Assembly (NCBI RefSeq): GCF_039871875.1
Contig: NZ_JBDPMD010000003.1
Coordinates: forward strand, 341,785-405,784
Origin: Sphaerisporangium sp039871875
GTDB lineage: Bacteria > Actinomycetota > Actinomycetes > Streptosporangiales > Streptosporangiaceae
Length of the DNA stretch: 64,000 nt
Direction: 5' to 3'
Made by a program: the position numbers and the translations under genes. Positions 8,618-17,800 of the stretch are shown one piece after another. How positions within the stretch are numbered: the first letter of the stretch is position 1; every line of letters starts with the position of its first letter. The notes beneath the pieces were generated by a model that was not told the origin of the DNA, did not search any database, and saw only the letters and a program-made list of their open reading frames with translations.

Positions 8618-9886
8618 ATGAGCGTCCCGACGACGAACGGCTCGCCCAGCGAGGCTCTCCATCTCACCGATCCGATCCCGGCCGTCGACCTGGCCGACCC
8701 AGATCCGGCCCGCAGCGCCGCGTTCGACCAGATCCTCACCGATCTGCGGCCCGAGCACCCGGTCTTCTGGCACGGCCGCAAGAGCCGGCCGGGCTTCTGG
8801 GCGGTCATCGGGTACGCCGAGACCATGCAGGTCTACCGGGACGCCGCCACCTTCTCCGCCACGCACGGCATGACGATAGACAGCCTTCGCGCGGACCAGG
8901 ACCCGGCGAGCGGGATGATGGTCGAGGTCACCGATCCCCCGGAGCATCGCCGTCTGCGCCGGAGCGTCGGCGCCTTCTTCGCCGACGGCGTGGTCACCGG
9001 CCTGACACCCGCGATCGACGAATACGTACGCAAGTCGCTCATCGAGGTCCGCGACCGCGGCGGCACGGTCGACTTCGTCGAAGCCGTCGCCGCCAGGGTG
9101 CCGACCCACGCCGCCGGGCTGCTGCTCGGACTGCCCCTGGAAGATCTTGAGTGGGTCACGAGCCGGACAGCGCAGGTGTTCCTGTCGGGGCCCGGCACCG
9201 GCACGCGCGGCGACCTGCGTGAGGCGGCGGAACAGGCGAACGGCGAACTGCTGGGGTACTTCGCCAAGCTGCTCCGCAGCAAGCGGCGTGGCGCCGGCGG
9301 CGACAGCCTGGTGCACCGGTTGGCGGCGGGGACCGCCAACCGGGACGGCCTGACCACCGGGGAGGCCGTACTCAACGCGCTCAATCTGGCCATCGGCGGG
9401 ACCACGACGACGCGCAGCGTGCTGACCAACCTCATGCACGGGCTGCTGCAGTTCCCTGACGTCTTCCAGGCACTCCGCGACGAGCCGTCGGCGGTGCCGT
9501 CGGCCGTCGAGGAGGCCGTACGGTGGGCGAACCCGGTACGGCACCTCGCCAGGGTCGCCACCCGCGACGTCGAGCTCGCCGGCCGGAACATCCGGGCCGG
9601 CGATCCGGTCCTGGTCTGGCCACGCTCCGCCAACCGGGATGAGACCGTCTTCGCGCTGCCTCATCGCTTCGACATCCACCGGCGGCCGAATCCGCACATC
9701 GGCTTCGCGGCCGGCCCGCACAGCTGCCCGGGCACGGGCCTCGCACGGGTCCAGCTCAGGGCGGTACTCGGTCACATGCTGGAGATCTTCACCGGCGCCG
9801 AGCCGGCGGGCCAGGCGGAGTTGCTGCGGTCGAACTTCCTGCACGGGTACGCCCACCTGCCGGTCCGGTTCACCCCGGCCTCCTGA
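8618..9886 (+). CDS. Cytochrome P450, probable PCP-bound amino-acid oxygenase
   Basis: About 422 residues, soluble bacterial class P450. The heme loop FAAGPHSCPG (Cys near residue 370) and the K-helix EEAVRW are present. The I-helix oxygen-activation motif is unusual, GGTTTTR: the acidic residue of (A/G)Gx(D/E)T is replaced by Thr, which may imply an altered proton relay. The substrate-access part DPPEHRRLRR is typical. It sits 87 bp after the A-PCP-X protein and before another NRPS gene, all on the same strand, so it most likely acts on the aminoacyl-PCP held by its neighbour, with the X-like domain as its docking partner. The start is uncertain: in-frame ATGs at 8582, 8606 and 8618. No ferredoxin gene is adjacent. 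Confidence 0.9.
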   Translation: MSVPTTNGSPSEALHLTDPIPAVDLADPDPARSAAFDQILTDLRPEHPVFWHGRKSRPGFWAVIGYAETMQVYRDAATFSATHGMTIDSLRADQDPASGMMVEVTDPPEHRRLRRSVGAFFADGVVTGLTPAIDEYVRKSLIEVRDRGGTVDFVEAVAARVPTHAAGLLLGLPLEDLEWVTSRTAQVFLSGPGTGTRGDLREAAEQANGELLGYFAKLLRSKRRGAGGDSLVHRLAAGTANRDGLTTGEAVLNALNLAIGGTTTTRSVLTNLMHGLLQFPDVFQALRDEPSAVPSAVEEAVRWANPVRHLARVATRDVELAGRNIRAGDPVLVWPRSANRDETVFALPHRFDIHRRPNPHIGFAAGPHSCPGTGLARVQLRAVLGHMLEIFTGAEPAGQAELLRSNFLHGYAHLPVRFTPAS

Positions 9887-9984
9887 GAGCCGCTGCCCGG
9901 CCCGGCCACGACGCGCCGCACCCCATGGCAAGGCATCCTTTTACGTGACAACCGCAGGGAACGGCGCGATCGTACTGTTCGGGT

Positions 9985-12900
9985 ATGGCGCGACCTTCGC
10001 TTGTGACCTCCGCCGACGGCTCCGACGACGGCGTGTACGCCTCGCCCGACGTGCACGCCGAGCGGCCGCTGCCCCCGCGCACGCCGTACGAGGACGCGAT
10101 CGTCGGCATCCTCGGTGACGTCCTCGGGTGCACCGGCATCGACGTCACCGACCGCCTGCTGGCGCTGGGCGACGTGTCCCAGGTGCCGCGCGTGGTCGCG
10201 CAGATCCGCAAGACGATCGGCGTCGACGTCCCGGTGGCGGACTACGTCGAGTCCGCCACCGTCGCCGGTCTCGCGTCGGTCGTGGCCGCCAGATCGCGCG
10301 CGACCCGCTCCGCCGCCCGGCCGCACGCGATGGGACCGCGGCCGCACGACGCCCGCCCCGTGCTCTCGTTCGACCAGCAACGGCTGTGGATGGAGAACCA
10401 GCTCCTGCCCGGCGTGGTCTACAACGTCCACGGCCGGCGCCGGATCGTCGGGAAACTCGACGTGGCGGTCTTCGAGGCGAGCATCCGCGCGATCATCGCG
10501 CGCCACGAGACGCTGCGCACGCACTTCCCGGCCGGCGAGGGCGAGCCGGTGCAGGTGGTGGACGACCACGACGACGACTGGCGGATCAAGGTCACCGACC
10601 TCACCGGCCTGCGCGGACCGGGCAATGACGACGCCGCCGCCGAGCGCGCGGCCCGGCGTCTGCTCGACGAGGAACTCACGACGCCGTTCGACCTGGCGAC
10701 CGGCCCGCTCATCCGCTGCCTGCTGATCAAACTCGGCGATGAGGAGCACGCGCTCGGTGTCACGATGCATCACATCGTCTCCGACGCGTGGTCGATCGGA
10801 CTGTTCGTCCGCGAGCTGACCGCGCTGTACGAGGCGGGTGGCGATCCGGTCCGCGCCGGCCTGGCCCCCCTTCCCGTGCAGTACCGCGACTACGCGGTGT
10901 GGCAGCGGGGCTGGCTCACCGGTGAGGCGCTGGAGAGCCAGGTCGGCCACTGGCGCCGGCATCTGCGGGGCGCGCCGCGGTTCCTCGCGATGCCCACGGT
11001 GCAGCGGCGCACCAACGCGATGCGGGCCGAGGCCGGCCAGGTCGTGGCCGAGCTCTCACGGCAGGAGACGGCGGCGCTGCACGAACTGTGCCGATCGCAC
11101 GGGGTCACCTCGTTCATGGTGCTCTACGCGGTGCTCGCGACCGTCTTCAGCCGGTGGTCGGGCCAGAACGACCTCGTCATCGGGGTCGCCGTGGCCGGCC
11201 GGACGAACCGCGCGACCGACAGGCTGATCGGCTTCTTCGTCAACATGCTGCCCCTGAGGGTGGATCTCTCCGACAACCCGCCGTTCGCGCGGCTGCTGGA
11301 ACGCGTACGCCGGGTGGCGCTCGACGGCTACGCGCACGCCGAAGCCCCCATGGACCAGCTCGTACGGGACCTGAACATCACCCGGGACCCGCGCAGGACG
11401 CCGCTGTTCGAGGTGGTGCTCAACGTCGTCGCGAGTCCCGAGGCGGAGGACGTCACCAGCCTGAACATCGAGCCGATGGAGACGCCGTCGCTGTTCAGCC
11501 GCTACGACCTCACGTTCACCGCCCAGGAGTCCGAGGGCGTGCTGCGCTTCAAGCTCGACTTCCCCGCCGACCGCTGCGACCCGCCCACCGGCCGCACGCT
11601 GCTGCGGCAACTGCGTACGCTCCTGCGCGCCGCCGCCGCGGACCCCGATGCGCGGCTGCTCGACGTGCCGGCCGAGGAGCCGCGCGGTGCCGCACCGGAC
11701 GAGCCGTCCGTCCGTCCGGCACCGCACCTCGCCGTCGCGCGGCACGCCGCCGGCGACGACCGGGCCGCCGTGGAGGACGGCGCGGGCCGCTGGAGCTACC
11801 GGTGGCTGTCGTCGGCCGCCAGCCGGGTCGCCGACGTGCTGGCGCGGCGCGGTGTCACGGCCGCGGACCGGGTCGGCGTGGTCCGGCGCCCGAGCGCCGC
11901 CTTCGTGGCGGTGCTCACCGGTGCGGCGAAGGCAGGGGTGAGCTGCACCGTGATCGAGACCGACGACCCGGCGCTGACCGGGGCGCTCGGCATCACGACG
12001 GTGCTGGACGCCGGCCCGGCAGGCGAGCCGGCGGCCGGCACGATCGACCTGAGCACGATCCTCCCGGCCGGCGACGCGGAGCCGGTACCCGCGGGTCCGG
12101 GCACGGCGGAGGCGGTGCCGGGCGACTGGGCGGTCGAGCGGCTTGACATCGGCGGCGACGACCGGTTCGTGGTGCTGTCCAGCCGTCCGGGTCACCTGAT
12201 GTCGGCGCTGTGCAGCGCGTTCGGCGCCGGAGCGACCTTGGTGATCCCCGACCGCGGGTTCGGCGCCGACATCGGCGCGCTCACCGCCTGGCTGCGGGAC
12301 AACGGCGTCACGGTCGCGTACCTGGATCCGCCGATCCTGCGGGCGATCTTCGCCCAGAAGCCCCTGCCGAGCCTGCCGTCGTTGCGGTGCGTGTTCGTGG
12401 ACAACGACGGAGATCTGCTGCCGCACGACGTCGAGGCGGTACGGCGGATGGCGCCGGGCTGCCGGTTCGTCGGCGTCTATCGAGTCACGGCGGACGGCCG
12501 TCCGCTCGCCTGCTACGACGCCCCTGGCGAACTGGAGGTCCGCGACGCTCCGCTGCGTGTGCCGCTCGGCCTGCCCCTTCCCGGCATGGGGGTCGAGTTG
12601 CGGCGCCTGTCCGGACATGCCGCGGCGACCGGCGAGCTGGCCGAGATCTGGCACGGCGCGGAGCGCACCGGCGACCTCGGACGCAGGTGGCCCGACGGGT
12701 CGCTCGAATACGCCGGCAAGGCGGGGACGAGCCAGGCCGCCGACCCTGTCGAGACCGTCTCCGTCCTCCGGGACGTTCCCGGCGTCCGGGACGCGATCGT
12801 CGTCGAGCAGGCCGCCGCCGACGGGGGCACGACGCTGATCGGCTACGTGGCCGGCCCCGGCCCCGACCTCGACACGATGCCCATCCACAATTTCGTCAAG

Positions 12901-13323
12901 GCCCGCCTCCCCGAGCACCTGGTGCCGGGTCATCTGCTCGTGCTCGACGCGCTGCCGCGGACGCCGTGGGGCGCCTACGACCTGCGGGCCCTGCCCCGCC
13001 CCACGGGGGACGTGGCGGACGGCGACGACTACGCCGCGCCGCGCACGCCGATGGAGCGGCAGCTCGCCGAGATCCTCCAAGATCTGCTCGACATCGAACG
13101 GGTCGGCATCTACGACAGTTTCTTCGAGCTCGGCGGCTTCTCGATGCTCGCGACACGCCTCATCGTCCGCGTACGGGACGCCTTCCGGGTCCAGCTCGCC
13201 GTCCGCGACGTGTTCGAGTCGCCGACCGTCGACGAACTGGCGCGCCTGATCGTCCGCGCGCAGGTGGAGCAGGCCGACATCGACGACCTCGAGGCCCTGC
13301 TCGCGGAGGTCGAACAGGCTTAG
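9985..13323 (+). CDS. NRPS carrier-like-C-A*-PCP protein with a degenerate adenylation domain
   Basis: 1112 residues. An N-terminal carrier-like domain (about 30-105) carries the Ser in LGDVSQV instead of LGGDSL. The condensation domain (about 120-560) has HHIVSDA near residue 262, i.e. both catalytic His plus Asp, with Gly to Ala. The next domain (about 570-1015) aligns with adenylation enzymes but lacks A3 (the position reads VLSSRPGHL), A5 (GVYRVTADG in place of YGPTE), the A8 loop and the A10 Lys (LPRTPWGAYD). Only the A7 remnant ERTGDLG is left, so self-loading is improbable. The C-terminal PCP has LGGFSML with the Ser kept. The module therefore probably condenses a residue loaded in trans, or transfers an upstream chain. 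It is the last gene of the plus-strand NRPS block. Confidence 0.85.
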   Translation: MARPSLVTSADGSDDGVYASPDVHAERPLPPRTPYEDAIVGILGDVLGCTGIDVTDRLLALGDVSQVPRVVAQIRKTIGVDVPVADYVESATVAGLASVVAARSRATRSAARPHAMGPRPHDARPVLSFDQQRLWMENQLLPGVVYNVHGRRRIVGKLDVAVFEASIRAIIARHETLRTHFPAGEGEPVQVVDDHDDDWRIKVTDLTGLRGPGNDDAAAERAARRLLDEELTTPFDLATGPLIRCLLIKLGDEEHALGVTMHHIVSDAWSIGLFVRELTALYEAGGDPVRAGLAPLPVQYRDYAVWQRGWLTGEALESQVGHWRRHLRGAPRFLAMPTVQRRTNAMRAEAGQVVAELSRQETAALHELCRSHGVTSFMVLYAVLATVFSRWSGQNDLVIGVAVAGRTNRATDRLIGFFVNMLPLRVDLSDNPPFARLLERVRRVALDGYAHAEAPMDQLVRDLNITRDPRRTPLFEVVLNVVASPEAEDVTSLNIEPMETPSLFSRYDLTFTAQESEGVLRFKLDFPADRCDPPTGRTLLRQLRTLLRAAAADPDARLLDVPAEEPRGAAPDEPSVRPAPHLAVARHAAGDDRAAVEDGAGRWSYRWLSSAASRVADVLARRGVTAADRVGVVRRPSAAFVAVLTGAAKAGVSCTVIETDDPALTGALGITTVLDAGPAGEPAAGTIDLSTILPAGDAEPVPAGPGTAEAVPGDWAVERLDIGGDDRFVVLSSRPGHLMSALCSAFGAGATLVIPDRGFGADIGALTAWLRDNGVTVAYLDPPILRAIFAQKPLPSLPSLRCVFVDNDGDLLPHDVEAVRRMAPGCRFVGVYRVTADGRPLACYDAPGELEVRDAPLRVPLGLPLPGMGVELRRLSGHAAATGELAEIWHGAERTGDLGRRWPDGSLEYAGKAGTSQAADPVETVSVLRDVPGVRDAIVVEQAAADGGTTLIGYVAGPGPDLDTMPIHNFVKARLPEHLVPGHLLVLDALPRTPWGAYDLRALPRPTGDVADGDDYAAPRTPMERQLAEILQDLLDIERVGIYDSFFELGGFSMLATRLIVRVRDAFRVQLAVRDVFESPTVDELARLIVRAQVEQADIDDLEALLAEVEQA

Positions 13324-13331
13324 CGCCCCGC

Positions 13332-14486
13332 TCAGCGGGCGAGGAACGAGGTGAGGCACGCGACCTGGCCGGGGGTCGCGCGGAAGGCGTCCAGGTGGTT
13401 TCCGTGGTCGGCGGACACCAGTCGTGCGCCAGGGATGATCTCGGCCAGCCGCCGGGAGCCGGCGGGGTGCGCGGTGTCGTCGTCGTCGCTGGTGACGACG
13501 AGACAGGGCCGGTCCACCTTGACCGCGGTCTGCCGGGAATCCCAGTGCATGGTCGCCGCGGTGAGCCTGGCGTACCGGTAGAACAGCTCGGCCGTGGCGT
13601 ACGGCCGGACCACCAAGGGGCCGATCCGCTCCGGGACACCGGTCATCGGGCCGCTGGTGAGCTTGCCGCGAAGCCAGGCCGCGGTGTCGCGCGACTCACC
13701 GGCGAGGTCCAGCATGGCCCGCAGGTTGATCTGGTGATCGGTCTTCTGGGCCTCCTCCCCGAGCTCCAGATCGGCGTGCCAGAGGCTCAGGGAGCTCACC
13801 CGGTCGGGTCGCCACGCGGCCGCCGCCAGCGCCACGGCCGCGCCGCCGCAGATGCCCATGAGGTGAACCGGTCCTGTGGCGACCTCCTCCGCCACCGCGA
13901 GCAGATCGTCCACCTGGTGGACGACGTCGTGGCCACGCTGGTCGAAGACTTCCGGTTCCGCTATCCGCTCGCTCGTGCCCCGCGTCTGGATGACCAGGCA
14001 GCGGTACGCGGAGCCCAGCGCCGTGAGCCACGGCAGCGAGAGCCGGTAGCTCAAGGCGCAGGGTGGCGAGACCAGCACACAGGGGGCGTCCGGCGGACCC
14101 GCGTCCACGACGGTGATCACGCTGCCGTCCGGCCGGTGTACCGCGTGCGTCCGGTACCGGGTGTTCTCCTCCTGCCGCAGACGCCGGGCCTGTTCTGCCG
14201 CGTCCTCGGCGCACAGGCCGGCGAGCTCTGGTGCGCGCTGCGCGCGCCGGATCTCCGCGGCCAGGCCGACGAGGGCGAAGTCCCGGTCGCGGGCCGGCGC
14301 GTCGAAGGTGAGCGGGACCTCCAGTGCCCGGCACAGCGCGGCGACCAGTTCCGGCTCGCGGTCGCAGGCGTCGGGGTAGAGGGCGAACGGGCCGACCTGG
14401 GCCGTCAGGCCCTCCAGTTGCCGCACCGCGTCGGCCAGGTCCGCCAGTGCGGCCGGGAAGGTTCGTGTCGTGGCTGCTCGGCTCAT
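13332..14486 (-). CDS. Alpha/beta hydrolase with Cys nucleophile, candidate trans-acting chain-release enzyme
   Basis: 384 residues: an N-terminal helical segment of about 130 residues, then an alpha/beta hydrolase core. The nucleophile elbow reads MGICGGAA (G-x-C-x-G), so Cys replaces the usual Ser; a likely acid lies in TSDDDDTAHP and the His in ADHGNHLDAF. Cys nucleophiles occur in specialised NRPS thioesterases (for example beta-lactone-forming ObiF-type), where they favour cyclisation over hydrolysis; extrapolating that here is inference. It is the last gene of the MbtH-FAAL-NRPS-PCP operon, starting 7 bp after the free carrier gene, and no NRPS in the cluster has its own TE domain, so this is the best candidate for product release. 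Confidence 0.7.
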   Translation of the reverse strand: MSRAATTRTFPAALADLADAVRQLEGLTAQVGPFALYPDACDREPELVAALCRALEVPLTFDAPARDRDFALVGLAAEIRRAQRAPELAGLCAEDAAEQARRLRQEENTRYRTHAVHRPDGSVITVVDAGPPDAPCVLVSPPCALSYRLSLPWLTALGSAYRCLVIQTRGTSERIAEPEVFDQRGHDVVHQVDDLLAVAEEVATGPVHLMGICGGAAVALAAAAWRPDRVSSLSLWHADLELGEEAQKTDHQINLRAMLDLAGESRDTAAWLRGKLTSGPMTGVPERIGPLVVRPYATAELFYRYARLTAATMHWDSRQTAVKVDRPCLVVTSDDDDTAHPAGSRRLAEIIPGARLVSADHGNHLDAFRATPGQVACLTSFLAR

Positions 14487-14492
14487 TCTGTG

Positions 14493-14807
14493 TCACCCCA
14501 ATGGCCGCGCGGCCCTGGCCAGGTTGCGGGCCGTGACGGCTCCGTCGAGTTCGCGCGGGTCGATGTCCAGGTGCAACGCGCGGTTCGCCATCGCGACGAT
14601 CCGGAGGATCGACAACGACGTGCCTCCGTGGTCGGCAAGGTCGTCGTCGGCGGCCACGCCGGGATCGCGCAACACCTCACGTGTGACGGCCAGGATCCGG
14701 TCGAGCCGCTCCTCGTCGGAGCCGTTCGCCGTGCCGTCAAGGGACGGGGTACCCACGCCGGCTCCTCCTCGCGGATCATCGTCAGAACGGCCGAGCGCTC
14801 TCGTCAC
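14493..14807 (-). CDS. Stand-alone peptidyl carrier protein
   Basis: 104 residues. The carrier helix motif is DDDLADHGGTSLSILRI, with Ser in GGTSL as the phosphopantetheine site; the first 30 residues are Gly/Asp-rich and probably disordered. The GTG start at 14807 overlaps the stop of the large NRPS gene (GTGA), so synthesis is coupled. Since that NRPS ends directly after its degenerate A* domain, this protein probably serves as the missing carrier of its second module, split off as a separate chain. Confidence 0.8.
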   Translation of the reverse strand: MTRALGRSDDDPRGGAGVGTPSLDGTANGSDEERLDRILAVTREVLRDPGVAADDDLADHGGTSLSILRIVAMANRALHLDIDPRELDGAVTARNLARAARPLG

Positions 14808-17800
14808 GCGTCGCCGCCGACGGGATCGGGGAGCGCGGCCAGGTCGTAGTCGCCGCCGGCCGTCAGGGGAAGCCGCTCGAGCGTCACCACGTGCCGCGGG
14901 ATCAGATACTCCGGCAGATGCGTCACCAAGCGCTGCCGCAACCGGCCGAGGTCGACCGTGGCCTCCCGGCAGGCGACGTACGCCGCCGGCCCGCCGTCAC
15001 GTTCGCGGTGTCCGGTCACCACCGCGTCCAGCACGTCGGGCAGGTCGCGCAGGACCGCGACCGCCTCCAGCGGATCGGCCGCCGGGCCGGCGAACTCGAC
15101 CAGGCCGTCAGGCCGCCGCCGGACGAGATCCCCGCTGCCGGCGCCGCCGACATGGAGCTCCCCCACCTCGCCGGTCGCGGCCCGCCCTCCGGCCGGGTTG
15201 CGCACGACCGCCGGACGGCCGGCGAGCTCCCCGCCGATCGGCACGCGCAGCGGCGCCGTGGACGGCGACCAGGTGCCGGGCACGTCGTAGGCGGCCAGCG
15301 GCGCGCTTCCCCCCGCCGTCCGGTAGAGAGCGACCACCCGGCAGCCCGGCGCGAGCCGCCGCGCCAACGCCACGTCGTGCGCCGTCAGGTCGCCCCGGTT
15401 GTCGAGGAACACGCGGCCCGGCAGGGGCAGGGCCGCCCGGCACGGCGCCAGTGCCCGCAGCAGCGGCCCGGTGAGGTAGATCGCGGTCGCGCCGGCGTCC
15501 CGCAGCCACGCGAGGAGCCCGTCGGGGTCACCGGCCGTCGTCTCATCGGCCACCGCCACGACGGCCCCGGCGGGCAGCGCCAGCGACATCGCGCACATCA
15601 TCAGGCCGGCGTCGCCGCTGGGGACGGCCAGCACATCGTCACCGCTGAGGCCGGCGATCAGGCCACCGGCCGGGCCGGACGCCTCCGACGTCCGCGCGGG
15701 CCCGTCGCCGCTCGGGCCGGCCCCGCGCAGCAGCCCACCCACATCGACGACGCCGTCACCACCCGCGGCCGGGTCGAGGACCAGTGCCCCTTCTGGCACA
15801 TCGTCAGGCCCGGCGACCGTGTACGGCACGCCGGCCCGCGCGCAGCCGAGGAGCGCGGCCGCGAACCCGGCCGACCGGCGCCGGACCACGACCACCGGCC
15901 CCGCGTGCCCGGACACCAGATCGGCGACGGCAAGGGACGCACGCGCCAGTTGCCGGTACGTCCACTCGCCGTCCCGGTCGATCACCGCGCCGCGGTCCGG
16001 CCGCTCAGCGGCCAGGCCCGCGAGATCGGGGTACGGCGCCGGGACCGCCGGCGACACCGCGTCGCCGTCCTCGGCCGGACGCTCCAGCTCGTAATCCAGA
16101 ACGCCGCGGGACGGGTCGTCGGCCGTCGCCGCGAGCACCGCCGCGACCTGGTCCAGCAGGGCCCGCATCGCCGGGGCCTCGAAACGCTCGGCGTGATAGA
16201 GCAGTTCGAGCCGGTAGTCGTCCCCGCTGTGGTGGACGTCCAGGTTGAGGTCGAACTTGCTCGGCTGCGCCGGAAGGTCCGGCGCCTCCGTCACGACGCC
16301 GGGCAGCCGCCACTCGTCACCGGCGTCCTCGATCATGTTGAGGAGCACCTGGAACAGCGGTGTCCGCGACGGGTCCCGCACCGTACGCAACTTGCCGACC
16401 AGGATCTCGAGGGGGGTCGTGCCGTGGTTCACGTACCCTTCGACGGCCGTGCGCCGCACCCGGTCCAGCACCTCGGCGAACGCCGGGTCCCCGCTGAGCT
16501 CGACGCGCAACGGAACGGTGTTGACGAAGAGCCCGACCAGCGTGCCGGTGCCCGCGGCCCCCCGCGTGTCCACCGGGACGCCGACGACCACGTCGTCCTG
16601 GCCGGACCAGCGGCGCAGCACCGTCGCCAGAGCGGCGAGCATCGCCATGAACGGCGTCACCCGGTGAACCCGGCACAGCTTGTGCAGCGCGGCCACCTCG
16701 TCGGCGCCGAGGACGAGCCGCGCCTTGCCGCCCACCGTGCCCTGCGACGGCAGCCGGCGGCGCACGGTCGGCAGAGCCAGCGCGGGCGGCGCCCCCGCGA
16801 GCCGGCCACGCCAGTATTCGATGGGGGCCGCCAGCCGCTCGTCGGTCAGTGTGGTCCGCTGCCATACCGCGTAGTCCAGGTACTGGACCGGCAGCGGCGG
16901 GAGTGCGGCCCGCTCGGCGTCGCCCCCGGCCCGGTAGAGCGCGGAGAGCTCACGCAGGATCAGCCCGATCGACCGGCCGTCGGAGACGATGTGATGGACG
17001 GTCATGCTGAGCAGGTGCTCGGTGTCGCTCAGCCGGACCAGCAGGCAGCGGAGCAGCGGCCCGCGAACCAGGTCGAACGGTCGTGCCGCCTCGTCGTCGG
17101 CGAGGCGCGCCGCCGCGTCGGCCCGCGCGTCGCCGAGCCCGGACAGGTCCTCGACGGTGATCCGCCAGGACGGGTCCGGCGCGGTCACCCGCTGCTCGGG
17201 CAGCCCGCGCACGACGGGGAAGGTCGTCCGCAGGCTCTCGTGCCGCTCGATGATCGCTCGGATGCCGCGTTCCAGCACCGGCACGTCGAGCGGGCCGCGC
17301 AGCCACTGGCGGCCGTGCAGGTTGTAGGCCACCTGGGACCTGATGTGGCACTCCAGCCAGACACGCTGCTGCTCGAACGAGAGGACGGGTCTCGCGCCGG
17401 GCGACCGCGGTGGCACCGTCTGCCCCATGTGCGACGGTCCGGGCACCGCGAGCGCCGCGGCGAGATCGGCCAGCCGTGAGTGCTCGAAGACCAGCCGCAG
17501 CGGAAGTCCGTGGCCCGACCGTTCGCGCAGCCCGACGATGACCTCTCCGGCCTTCAGCGAGTCGCCCCCCAGGTCGAAGAAGTCGTCGTCGCGTCCCACC
17601 GTGTCCAGGCCGAGGACCTGCCGCCAGACCTCGGCCACCAGTTCCTCACCGGTTCCGCGCGGAGGCTCGCCGCCGGCCGCGACAGGGGCGTCCGCGACCG
17701 GCAGCGCCAGGCGGTCCACCTTGCCGTTGGGGGTGCGCGGCAGCGCGTCCAGCACGACCAGGGTGCTCGGCACCATGACGATGGGCAGCGTGCCCCGCAG

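Noticed and set aside
7100..9931. Very long minus-strand open frame opposite the NRPS and P450 genes (similar ones at 36-2045, 6035-7072, 11056-13359, 17480-20791, 12210-14849)
   Set aside because: High GC suppresses stops on the opposite strand; these frames are Arg/Pro/Gly-rich, lack family motifs and lie exactly antisense to clear genes.
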